Source: Hyphomicrobiales bacterium (lineage in GTDB: Bacteria > Pseudomonadota > Alphaproteobacteria > Rhizobiales > Xanthobacteraceae). From it: 32,932 bases of DNA. A program made the position numbers and the translations under genes. Location of the stretch: contig PLTE01000382.1 of the NCBI GenBank assembly GCA_003164375.1, forward strand, positions 2,333-35,264, in the 5' to 3' direction. Position 1 is the first letter of the stretch; each line of letters begins with the position of its first letter. The notes under the pieces are model-generated. The model made no database searches. It was not told the DNA's origin and worked only from the letters and a program-made list of their open reading frames with translations. Shown in pieces: positions 10,072-17,549 of the stretch.

Positions 10072-11706
10072 TTAGACCCCCTCGGCCTGGCTCGCCGTCG
10101 CCGCGGGCGGCGCCGGCCATCGCTCGTGGGTGAGCGGCACCTGCATTTTAACGGTAAGCCCCTTGCGCGAAAAGGTACGCGTCACTTCTCCGTTGAGCTG
10201 GCGTTCGATGACGAGGTCGATCAGCCGTGAGCCGAAGCCGACACGCCGGGGCCGCCGTGCCGGCGGTCCGTTCTTCTCGACCCAATTGAACGTCATGGTC
10301 ATGCCGCGCTGACTGCGGTTTACTGACCAGCTTAGGTCGAGCTGGCCCTTGGGACGCGACAGGCTGCCGTGTTTGATCGCATTGGCCACGAGCTCATGCA
10401 GGGCCGCGTTCAAATTAAAAACCGGATCCGGCTCAAGATCGATATTCGGGCCTTCGAACGAGGCTCGGTCGATGTAAGGTCCAAGCACGACATAAAGCAG
10501 CTCCATAATCGGGATCGACTTCCAACCGCCTTCGGTGATCAGGCGGTGGGCATTGGCCATGGCAAGCACGCGCGCCTGGTACTTGCTGGTGAGGTCGGCG
10601 ATGCTTTTCGATGTTTTGGCCGTCTGCGAGAATAGCGCCAGTAATTGCGAAAATAGATTCCCGGAGCGGTGGCGCATGTCCCGGATCATCAATTCGTGGC
10701 GCTGCTCGAGCTGGCGGCGTTGAATGGCGCCGGCCAGGAGGTTGCCGACGGCAGCGAGGAACGAAATATCTTGCGCACTGAATTGGCGCTTTCTGGTGGT
10801 GCAGACACCGAGAATGCCATACGCGCGGCCGTCGCGACCGGCGATCGTCACGTTCACGCCGCTCATGCAACGGTGGTCGGTCAAGTAGGAGGCGACTTCG
10901 AACCTGTCTTCGCTGGCTAAATCGGCGATGACGACCGGAACGCTGGAATCGAGCGTGAAGCGGGCAAATGTATTGGGCGCCGTCGTCGTCAAAATCGTGC
11001 CGACGAGGTCCGTCTTCCAGCCGAAGCCGGCGCGCAACAAAAGTTCGCTGTCGCCGGGGAGGAGTTCTAGGATTTTGACGAAATCGACCACCAGCGTAAG
11101 GGCGACCGTGCTCACGGCATCATTGAGAAGCCGCTCAAGATCGGGTTCGGCGAGCGCGCGCTCGCCGAGCTGTGCCAATGCCTCGTGCTGCTTGGCGCGG
11201 CTGCGCAGCTCATTTTCAAGACGAACCCGTTCGGTCACGTCATAGCAAAGGCCGACCATGCCCATCGGTGCTCCGCTTTCGGCAAGGACCGTTCCGGTCG
11301 CTTCAAGCCAGCATTCGTCGCGACCGTCGCAGCACGGCGTCCGGTAGCGTGCACGGAACGTTGATCGGGTGCGCAGCGCCTGTTGCAGCGCCATTTCCAC
11401 ATCGGCCCGATCATCGCGATCGATGGCGGCGATGAAGCCTGCATAGCTGCCGTCGAAGCTGCCGGACGACATGCCGTACAGCGCCTCAAGATTGCTCGAC
11501 CACGTCACAGTGCTAGCGGCGCTGTCCCAGAACCAGACACCGATCGGCGCGGATTCCAACGCGGCGCGAACCGTCGCAAAATTCGGAAAGAATTCCTTTG
11601 CAAACTCATTGGCGGCGCTTACTGCGATCTTGTCCACCGACCGATCGTTTGGCGCAATCAATTCCAACTTGCTCGTATCAGGCATGTGTTTCTCGGACAT
11701 GGTCAT
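10072..11706 (-). CDS. PAS-GAF sensor histidine kinase, HWE/HisKA_2-type
   Basis: PAS (GVWFWDSAASTVTWSSNLEALYGMS), GAF (LGERALAEPDLERLLNDAV...), phosphoacceptor RDMRHRSGNLFSQLLALF, LHELVANAIKHGSLS, FNWVEKNGPP (W-x-E), GFGSRLIDLVIERQLNG. Start MTMSEKHM at 11706 favoured. Confidence 0.88.
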   Translation of the reverse strand: MTMSEKHMPDTSKLELIAPNDRSVDKIAVSAANEFAKEFFPNFATVRAALESAPIGVWFWDSAASTVTWSSNLEALYGMSSGSFDGSYAGFIAAIDRDDRADVEMALQQALRTRSTFRARYRTPCCDGRDECWLEATGTVLAESGAPMGMVGLCYDVTERVRLENELRSRAKQHEALAQLGERALAEPDLERLLNDAVSTVALTLVVDFVKILELLPGDSELLLRAGFGWKTDLVGTILTTTAPNTFARFTLDSSVPVVIADLASEDRFEVASYLTDHRCMSGVNVTIAGRDGRAYGILGVCTTRKRQFSAQDISFLAAVGNLLAGAIQRRQLEQRHELMIRDMRHRSGNLFSQLLALFSQTAKTSKSIADLTSKYQARVLAMANAHRLITEGGWKSIPIMELLYVVLGPYIDRASFEGPNIDLEPDPVFNLNAALHELVANAIKHGSLSRPKGQLDLSWSVNRSQRGMTMTFNWVEKNGPPARRPRRVGFGSRLIDLVIERQLNGEVTRTFSRKGLTVKMQVPLTHERWPAPPAATASQAEGV

Positions 11707-11844
11707 GCCTTCATTGTCACGGATTTTACAAATCCGCCTTGGGCGCCTCAGGTAAAGATTGTGGTTGGTGATGACAATGGAAAGAGGCCGAAGCACGTTT
11801 CATGCGCTTCGGCCGCGGCAATGCACAGCGACAAAACTGTTCCA

Positions 11845-11864
11845 GCGGGGCTTTTCTGCCCCGC
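11845..11864 (-). terminator. GC-rich hairpin downstream of the L,D-transpeptidase gene; possible terminator
   Basis: GCGGGGC-TTTTCT-GCCCCGC perfect 7-bp stem; no immediate U-tract on the minus strand, so weak as an intrinsic terminator. Confidence 0.35.
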
Positions 11865-11888
11865 CGCGGAAAGTTCCGGGTAAGCGCC

Positions 11889-12656
11889 TCAATAGATTCC
11901 GGCGAGCGCAGCGCGCCGCGCCATTGTGGCGCTCGGCGGCTCGGGATCAACAGCCGGCCGGACAGCGATCTGGGCCATCATCGGACCACCATGGCCATCA
12001 TCGATGGAGACTTGTCCTCGATCGCTCGGCAGCACCATCACTTTGGTGCCGACGCCAACGCGGTCGTAAAGGTCCATCACGTCGGCGTTTTGCAGCCGGA
12101 TGCAGCCACTCGATACGTGCTTGCCAATCGTGGTTGGATCGTTAGTGCCGTGAATCCGATAATCGGTGTTGCCGAGATAAAGCGCACGCGCACCCAGCGG
12201 ATTGCCGGGACCGCCGCCGACCCAGCGTGGCAAGTAAGGCTGCCGGGCAACCATTTCTGCCGGCGGAATCCAGTCCGGCCACTCGGCCTTGCGCGAGATC
12301 GTCTCGACGCCGGACCAGGTAAAGCCTTGACGTCCGACACCGATGCCGTAACGCAGCGCTTTGCCGTCGCCGAGCGTCAGATAAAGGAAGGTATGCGCGG
12401 TATCGATGATGACGGTGCCCGCCGGTTCGACGCTCGGATATGCCACAACCTGCCGACGTAGCGGCGCCGGAAGTTCGTCCGGCGTCACGTCGCCCGGTGG
12501 CTGGTCTTGCGGCGCATATTGCGGGAAGGCGGGTTCGTAGCGCGGCGCTGACGTGTAATTCAGAGACTGCGCGGTGGCCGGAACGCCGGGCGCCACAAAA
12601 ATGCCTACCAACAGGATCGCACTGCAAAAATGCCACAACCGTTTATTCGCTGACAT
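11889..12656 (-). CDS. L,D-transpeptidase (YkuD/ErfK family), secreted
   Basis: Signal-like N-terminus MSANKRLWHFCSAILLVGIFVAPGVPATAQ; YRIHGTNDPTTIGKHVSSGCIRLQNADVMDLYDRV contains HGxx...SxGCIRL. Confidence 0.93.
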   Translation of the reverse strand: MSANKRLWHFCSAILLVGIFVAPGVPATAQSLNYTSAPRYEPAFPQYAPQDQPPGDVTPDELPAPLRRQVVAYPSVEPAGTVIIDTAHTFLYLTLGDGKALRYGIGVGRQGFTWSGVETISRKAEWPDWIPPAEMVARQPYLPRWVGGGPGNPLGARALYLGNTDYRIHGTNDPTTIGKHVSSGCIRLQNADVMDLYDRVGVGTKVMVLPSDRGQVSIDDGHGGPMMAQIAVRPAVDPEPPSATMARRAALAGIY

Positions 12657-12904
12657 GACACGCTCCCGTGCTGAAATGCCGTTCTCATTTTCATCAATCA
12701 TCGACAAGCCGGGAAGGTTCCGTAGTACGGACCAAACAACTAGTCGCCTTCGACACCGAGCGTCGGGGGCGCCCTGCTCGTCAATTCGTTTTTGATGATA
12801 GTCTCCGACGCGGCTGCGCCGGCGCTTCGCTGTCGCAACTGCAACTGTTCCAGCCGCAACGCGAGGATGCGATGGGCGGAATCATTCAAACAGACAGCGC
12901 ACCA

Positions 12905-13231
12905 TTATGTCGTACAACGGCCGTAGACATGGGCCAATCGCGGCGACGCAATCGGCGAGAAGGCGGCGTCGCAGCCATCGGGAATTTCTTCGGGCGCCTG
13001 CCGAGTCAGTTGCAAGACCGACCCGCGGCGCACCGCCGAGTTGATTTGCGCAGAGAGCGGCAATCGATTGCCCTTGAATGCGCGGTTTACAGAGACCGCG
13101 GGGGTCCCAACGGTAAGACCCGCGCCCGCAGTCGGATCGGCGCTTAAGAATGGGAGGAGGCCGACGAAGAGCAAAGCAACCGCAGTCATGCCCAGCGCGC
13201 CGGCGATGCGAACAAACAACAGCTTGGCCAT
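12905..13231 (-). CDS. Small secreted/periplasmic hypothetical protein
   Basis: MAKLLFVRIAGALGMTAVALLFVGLLPFLSA hydrophobic N-terminus; C-terminus EEIPDGCDAAFSPIASPRLAHVYGRCTT with two Cys; perfect EcfG-type promoter upstream. Confidence 0.7.
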   Translation of the reverse strand: MAKLLFVRIAGALGMTAVALLFVGLLPFLSADPTAGAGLTVGTPAVSVNRAFKGNRLPLSAQINSAVRRGSVLQLTRQAPEEIPDGCDAAFSPIASPRLAHVYGRCTT

Positions 13232-13321
13232 CGGACTTCTCCGCCGCGCCGAACCGATCGTGGTCACGATCGTTCGGGATGCACGAAAAGCCCCTCAAGC
13301 TGACCACCACACCGACGACTC

Positions 13322-13346
13322 AACGTGCGGTGCGACGCTAGGTTCC
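13322..13346 (-). promoter_or_regulatory. Candidate EcfG (ECF15) promoter upstream of the small secreted protein gene
   Basis: Minus strand GGAAC (13346-13342) - N16 - CGTT (13325-13322), about 90 bp before the ATG at 13231. Confidence 0.7.
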
Positions 13347-13449
13347 GGCAACACGGCGAGTCACCGACTCGTGATGGCGCCTGGCCGTCATAGCGCGACC
13401 GGCGACGCTCGGTCCGGATCGATAAGGAACAAAGAACAGAGTCAGGGCT

Positions 13450-13546
13450 TGTTATGCCGGACGGCCATTCTTCCCCCCTCCCCCCGTGCTTGGCCGGCCA
13501 TGTTGGGCGCAACCGATATGCCGATCGGTTGCGCCTTAATTTTTTG
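13450..13546 (+). ncRNA. Candidate small RNA, GsrN-like architecture (C-rich loop hairpin plus intrinsic terminator)
   Basis: Hairpin CGGCCA(13462-13467)/TGGCCG(13491-13496) with 23-nt loop containing CCCCCCTCCCCCC (13473-13485); then 12-bp perfect terminator stem and T-run; no + strand CDS upstream; GGAAC at 13426-13430. Confidence 0.55.
13506..13546 (+). terminator. Intrinsic (Rho-independent) terminator on + strand
   Basis: GGCGCAACCGAT-ATGCCG-ATCGGTTGCGCC followed by TTAATTTTTT. Confidence 0.85.
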
Positions 13547-13650
13547 GCTTCTTCTTTCCAGGGCGCCGCAATCCGTCTTCGCTCGCCGGACGCGTTTCGA
13601 CGGGTATCAGTCCACCAAAGTGAGAAGCGCGCGGCGGATAGCCACAAGCC

Positions 13651-13728
13651 CGAAATCCATATCCACGATGGTGGTTATGGATTCCGGGCTCCGCGCATTC
13701 GCTCCGCCTTGGAATGACGATGAGCAGA
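13651..13728. repeat. Rhizobial-type palindromic intergenic repeat
   Basis: GCCCGAAATCCATATCCAC-GATG-GTGGTTATGGATTCCGGGC imperfect 19-bp inverted repeat (2 mismatches) followed by TCCGCGCATTCGCTCCGCCTTGGAATGACG, resembling the abundant '...GGATTCCGGGCTC...GGAATGACG' repeats in this order. Confidence 0.6.
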
Positions 13729-13738
13729 GTTTGGTCGA

Positions 13739-14557
13739 TTACAACGTCGCTTGGCGCTCGGTCGGCTTGCGCTCGCGTTGCCGCGCCTTGCGACCGAAGA
13801 ACAGAGCCTGGCTCACTACGGCGGACACTACCGCGACCTGGAACGGTTTTGCGATCAGGAAGGCCGGCTCAGGCCGTTGGCCGGTCAGGAACCGCTCCGG
13901 GTAAGCGGTGATGAAGATCACCGGCACTTCGAACGAGCCGAGCAGTTCGTTGACGGCATCGAGGCCGGAACTGCCGTCGGCGAGCTGAATGTCGGCGAGA
14001 ATCAGCCCCGGCCGCTGGTGTTTGGCCAGCGCCAGTGCCTCGCTGTGGGTACGCGCAATGCCGATAACGTTATGACCGAGACTTTCGACCAGCGCCTCGA
14101 TATCCATGGCGATGAAGGTCTCGTCCTCGATGATGAGGACATCGGTCGCGATTTCCGCCGCAAGCTCGCGGCCGGATTCCTCGACCAGACCGCGCAGCGT
14201 CTGCAGATCACAGTCGAGCACTTCGGCAGCGTCCTCCTCGGAGAAGCCTTCGAGCGCGACCAGCAGAAAAGCCTGGCGGGGCCGCGGCGTGATCTGAGTC
14301 AGGTGCTGCTCCGGCGGCAGGATGATCTCGCTCGCTTCGGGCGTGCCATTTACCGCCACGGAATTCCAGATTTTGGTGAATAGGCGATAGAGGGCAATCC
14401 GTGAGTTCGAGCCCGATTGCAGGATTTTGGGGCTAGCGATCAGCGATTCGACAGTGGCGACGACGTAGGCGTCCCCGGAGACCTGACTGCCGGTCAAGGC
14501 CCGAGCGTAGCGGCGCAGTGACGGCAAGTGCTGCAGTACGGCTTGTGAGGTAGACAC
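13739..14557 (-). CDS. phyR: General stress response anti-anti-sigma response regulator PhyR
   Basis: N-terminal ECF sigma-like domain (LPSLRRYARALTGSQVSGDAYVVATVESL..., AFLLVALEGFSEEDAAEVL) fused to receiver (VLIIEDETFIAMDIEALVESLGHNVIGIART...LILADIQLADGSSGLDAV...VIFITAYPE). GTG start at 14557 with SD GGGGAGGG. Confidence 0.96.
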   Translation of the reverse strand: MSTSQAVLQHLPSLRRYARALTGSQVSGDAYVVATVESLIASPKILQSGSNSRIALYRLFTKIWNSVAVNGTPEASEIILPPEQHLTQITPRPRQAFLLVALEGFSEEDAAEVLDCDLQTLRGLVEESGRELAAEIATDVLIIEDETFIAMDIEALVESLGHNVIGIARTHSEALALAKHQRPGLILADIQLADGSSGLDAVNELLGSFEVPVIFITAYPERFLTGQRPEPAFLIAKPFQVAVVSAVVSQALFFGRKARQRERKPTERQATL

Positions 14558-14596
14558 GGCACCCTCCCCTTCCACGATGCTGAGGTTACTGGCAAA

Positions 14597-14621
14597 AACG
14601 CCGCAGCGCAAAAAAAGTTCC
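14597..14621 (-). promoter_or_regulatory. EcfG-type promoter of phyR
   Basis: Minus strand GGAAC (14621-14617) - N16 - CGTT (14600-14597). Confidence 0.85.
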
Positions 14622-14638
14622 CAAGCGTGTTCCTGGGC

Positions 14639-14664
14639 GGAACCATGGGGGCTGTCAGTGCGTT
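14639..14664 (+). promoter_or_regulatory. EcfG-type promoter of nepR-ecfG
   Basis: GGAAC (14639-14643) - N17 - CGTT (14661-14664). Confidence 0.85.
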
Positions 14665-14704
14665 AGCGCGCAATGGTAGGTCACCAGAGGGTGGGACCGG
14701 CAAG

Positions 14705-14968
14705 ATGGGTGATCGGGGGAAAGACGACGATATGAAGCACCGCAAGACCAACCTAGAGCCATTAGAGCCGGTCGCGGAGAAGCCGGAAAGCCATAACCCC
14801 ATGGGCAGATCAGTCACTTCCCAAAAGCCCGAAGCCCGCCTGGGCCGCGAGGTTCAGGCTCGGATCGGCCAGCAATTGCGCGCCATGTACAACGACGTGG
14901 TTAGTCAGGGCGTGCCGCAGCATCTTACTGATCTGGTCCGGCGGTTGGGCGACCAAGAAGCCGAGTAA
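14705..14968 (+). CDS. nepR: NepR family anti-sigma factor
   Basis: LGREVQARIGQQLRAMYNDVVSQGVPQHLTDLVRRLGDQE is the NepR core; between phyR and ecfG. ATG at 14705 (or 14732) preferred because the ORF-track start at 14627 lies upstream of the promoter. Confidence 0.93.
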   Translation: MGDRGKDDDMKHRKTNLEPLEPVAEKPESHNPMGRSVTSQKPEARLGREVQARIGQQLRAMYNDVVSQGVPQHLTDLVRRLGDQEAE

Positions 14969-14987
14969 TAGTGAACGAGGCACGCGC

Positions 14988-15539
14988 ATGAAGCTCGATC
15001 CTGCGATACGCGACCAAGTTCTGGCTACCGTGCCGAGCCTGCGCGCATTCGCGATATCGCTGTGCGGCAATATCGACCGTGCCGACGACCTGGTGCAGGA
15101 GACGCTGCTACGGGCGCTCGCCCATATCGACAGTTTCGAGCCTGGCACCAACATGCCGGCTTGGCTGTTCACGATCCTGCGCAACTTGTTCCGCTCCGAG
15201 TATCGCAAGCGGCGCCGCGAAGTGGAAGACGCCGACGGCCGTTACGCCGAAACGCTGAAATCGCACCCCGAGCAGACCGGCCGGGTCGAATTCGAGGAAT
15301 TCCGCGCCGCGCTGGCGAAGCTGCCGTCGGACCAGCGCGAGGCGCTGATCCTCGTTGGCGCGTCGGGCTTCTCCTATGACGATGCCGCAGCGATCTGCGG
15401 CTGCGCGGTCGGCACCATCAAGAGCCGTGTCAACCGCGCCCGCACTCGGCTGGCCGATCTGCTCGCCATCGACAGCGTCGACGACTTCGGGCCCGATCGG
15501 GCAACCCGCGCGGTGCTTGCGGGCGGCGGTCGGAATTAA
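14988..15539 (+). CDS. ecfG: RNA polymerase sigma factor EcfG (general stress, ECF15)
   Basis: LRAFAISLCGNIDRADDLVQETLLRALAHIDSFEPGTNMPAWLFTILRNLFRSEYRKRRRE; sigma-4 ALILVGASGFSYDDAAAICGCAVGTIKSRVNRAR. Confidence 0.95.
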   Translation: MKLDPAIRDQVLATVPSLRAFAISLCGNIDRADDLVQETLLRALAHIDSFEPGTNMPAWLFTILRNLFRSEYRKRRREVEDADGRYAETLKSHPEQTGRVEFEEFRAALAKLPSDQREALILVGASGFSYDDAAAICGCAVGTIKSRVNRARTRLADLLAIDSVDDFGPDRATRAVLAGGGRN

Positions 15540-15571
15540 CCTCAAGCCTGAGCCATTTTCCGTCGCCGCGG

Positions 15572-16870
15572 TTACATGTGCGACGGCAGCCATAATGCCA
15601 GCGCTGGAAACGCGATCAAGATCACGAGCCGGATAAGATCGGTGACGATGAACGGCAACACACCGAGGAAGATCGTCGAGAAGCTCACTTCCGGTATGAC
15701 GCTCTTAATCACGAACACATTCATGCCGACCGGCGGGTGAATAAGCCCGAGCTCTACCGTCATCACGATAATAACTCCAAACCAGATCGGATCGAAGCCG
15801 AGCTGCATGATCACCGGAAATATGATTGGGATGGTCAGAATGATCATCGCGAGCGCATCCATCAGACAGCCGAGCACGAGATACATCAGCATGATCAGCG
15901 CGAGCAGGCCGTAGCGGCCGAGCCCTAACCCGGTGAGGAGCTCCGTAACCTTCTGCGGCGTCTGGGTCACCGTGAGGAAATAGCCGAACAGCAGCGCGCC
16001 GATCAGCACCGTGAGCACGGCGGCGGCGGTGCGCACCGCTTGCAATAGCGAGCGGCGGATGTCCGCGCGCGCGAGCTTGCCCCGAGCGACGCCGATCAAC
16101 AACGCACCGCAGGCGCCCATGCCGCCGGCTTCGGTCGGCGTGAACAGCCCGCCGTAAAGCCCGCCGATAACGAAGAGGAAAAGCAGCAGCATCGCCCAAA
16201 TGTCGCGCAATCCGGTCCGCCGTTCGGCCCAGGAATGGCGCGGCGCCGCAGGCAGGAATTTCGGCCGCAGCCGGCCGATGATCATGACGGTGATCATGTC
16301 CATAGCGGCGGCGAGCAGTCCCGGAATGATTCCGGCGATGAACAGCCTGCCAATATCCTGTTCGGTGATGATGCCGTAGACAGCGAGCACGGTGGACGGC
16401 GGCAACATGGCGCCGAGCGTGCCGCCGGCGGCAATCACGCCGGTGGCGAAGCTCTGCGGATAGTGATAGCGCCGCATTTCCGGATAAGCGACCGTGGCGA
16501 AAGTGGCGGCGGTGGCGACTGACGAGCCCGAGATCGCGGCAAAGCCGGCGCACGCCGCGATGGTGGCGATGCCGAGACCGCCCCTGAAATGACCGACGAA
16601 GGCGTTCGCGGCCCGGAACAATTCGCGGCTCATGCCGGAATTCGACACGAAGGCGCCCATCAGCAGGAACATCGGGATGACGCCGAAGGTGTAGTCGGTC
16701 ACCGTCCGCATCGAGGTAAGTCCGACGCTCTTGAGTGCCGCGGTGCCACCGACCAGATAGGCAAAGCCGCTGACGCCGACGAGGCCCATCGCCATGCCGA
16801 CCGGCACTCGCAGCAGCATCAGCGCGAACAGGCCGACAAAACCGATGATCGCCACCGCGTCGGGGCTCAC
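15572..16870 (-). CDS. TRAP transporter large permease subunit (DctM)
   Basis: Multi-TM protein with LLRVPVGMAMGLVG, AISGSSVATAATFATVAYPEM, GVIIVMTVELGLIHPPVGMNVFVIK. GTG start at 16870 favoured over TTG at 16906. Confidence 0.93.
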   Translation of the reverse strand: MSPDAVAIIGFVGLFALMLLRVPVGMAMGLVGVSGFAYLVGGTAALKSVGLTSMRTVTDYTFGVIPMFLLMGAFVSNSGMSRELFRAANAFVGHFRGGLGIATIAACAGFAAISGSSVATAATFATVAYPEMRRYHYPQSFATGVIAAGGTLGAMLPPSTVLAVYGIITEQDIGRLFIAGIIPGLLAAAMDMITVMIIGRLRPKFLPAAPRHSWAERRTGLRDIWAMLLLFLFVIGGLYGGLFTPTEAGGMGACGALLIGVARGKLARADIRRSLLQAVRTAAAVLTVLIGALLFGYFLTVTQTPQKVTELLTGLGLGRYGLLALIMLMYLVLGCLMDALAMIILTIPIIFPVIMQLGFDPIWFGVIIVMTVELGLIHPPVGMNVFVIKSVIPEVSFSTIFLGVLPFIVTDLIRLVILIAFPALALWLPSHM

Positions 16871-16922
16871 ATGTACCTCAGAGAATTGCGCCTCTCGCGA
16901 ATGCAAGCCATTCGATTGCGCC

Positions 16923-17480
16923 TCATTCGACCGGCTTGATCTGGTACTGGCCGCCCAGCAGTTCGGGATGGAAAATCAGCCGATAGGTGCGCACCGCGAT
17001 CAAGAGCACCGCCGAAACATCGCCGATCCAGGCGACTAGAAAAAACGGCCACACCGGCAGCCGGAGGTCGAAGGTGAGTACATGGTCGGCGCGCGTGCCC
17101 ATCACTTTGCCGAACAGCGTATAGGTTTGCACCGTCACCACGAACAACAACACCAGTGTCGCGAACACGTCGATGACGCGCTTCATGCGCACACCGACAT
17201 TGGCGTAGACGAGATCGACGGTGATGTGACTGCCGCGATAGGACGTCGCCGCAATGCCCCAGAAAATGAGAATGCCGAGTAAGAGCCGGCCGAAATCGTA
17301 ACTATCGGGGATCTGGGTCGCAAAGAAGTAGCGCAGCAGTACCGAGACGAAGATATCGAGCGCGACGATGCCGACGAAGAACGCGGCGATCAGTTCGATC
17401 GCATCGATGAAGCGATCCATCAGGTTGCGTCTGGGCGCGGCGGATTCAACATTGGGATTGGCAGCTACAGACATCGGCAT
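16923..17480 (-). CDS. TRAP transporter small permease subunit (DctQ)
   Basis: Four hydrophobic segments, FGRLLLGILIFWGIAATSYRGSHITVDLV typical of DctQ; between DctP and DctM. Confidence 0.9.
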   Translation of the reverse strand: MPMSVAANPNVESAAPRRNLMDRFIDAIELIAAFFVGIVALDIFVSVLLRYFFATQIPDSYDFGRLLLGILIFWGIAATSYRGSHITVDLVYANVGVRMKRVIDVFATLVLLFVVTVQTYTLFGKVMGTRADHVLTFDLRLPVWPFFLVAWIGDVSAVLLIAVRTYRLIFHPELLGGQYQIKPVE

Positions 17481-17549
17481 TATCCTGGGGATTGTCTCAT
17501 ATGACGACGACGGCAAGATGCCCGCCGCCGTCCTCGGCGTGATCGCGCG

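Noticed and set aside
11786-11814. GGCCGAAGC-N11-GCTTCGGCC hairpin upstream of the HWE kinase
   Set aside because: Real inverted repeat but no T-run and no partner site; not enough to call a terminator or operator.
13041-13904. 287-aa + strand ORF spanning the phyR 3' end, sRNA candidate and small protein gene
   Set aside because: No SD, no domain; crosses a strong intrinsic terminator and palindromic repeat and overlaps phyR.
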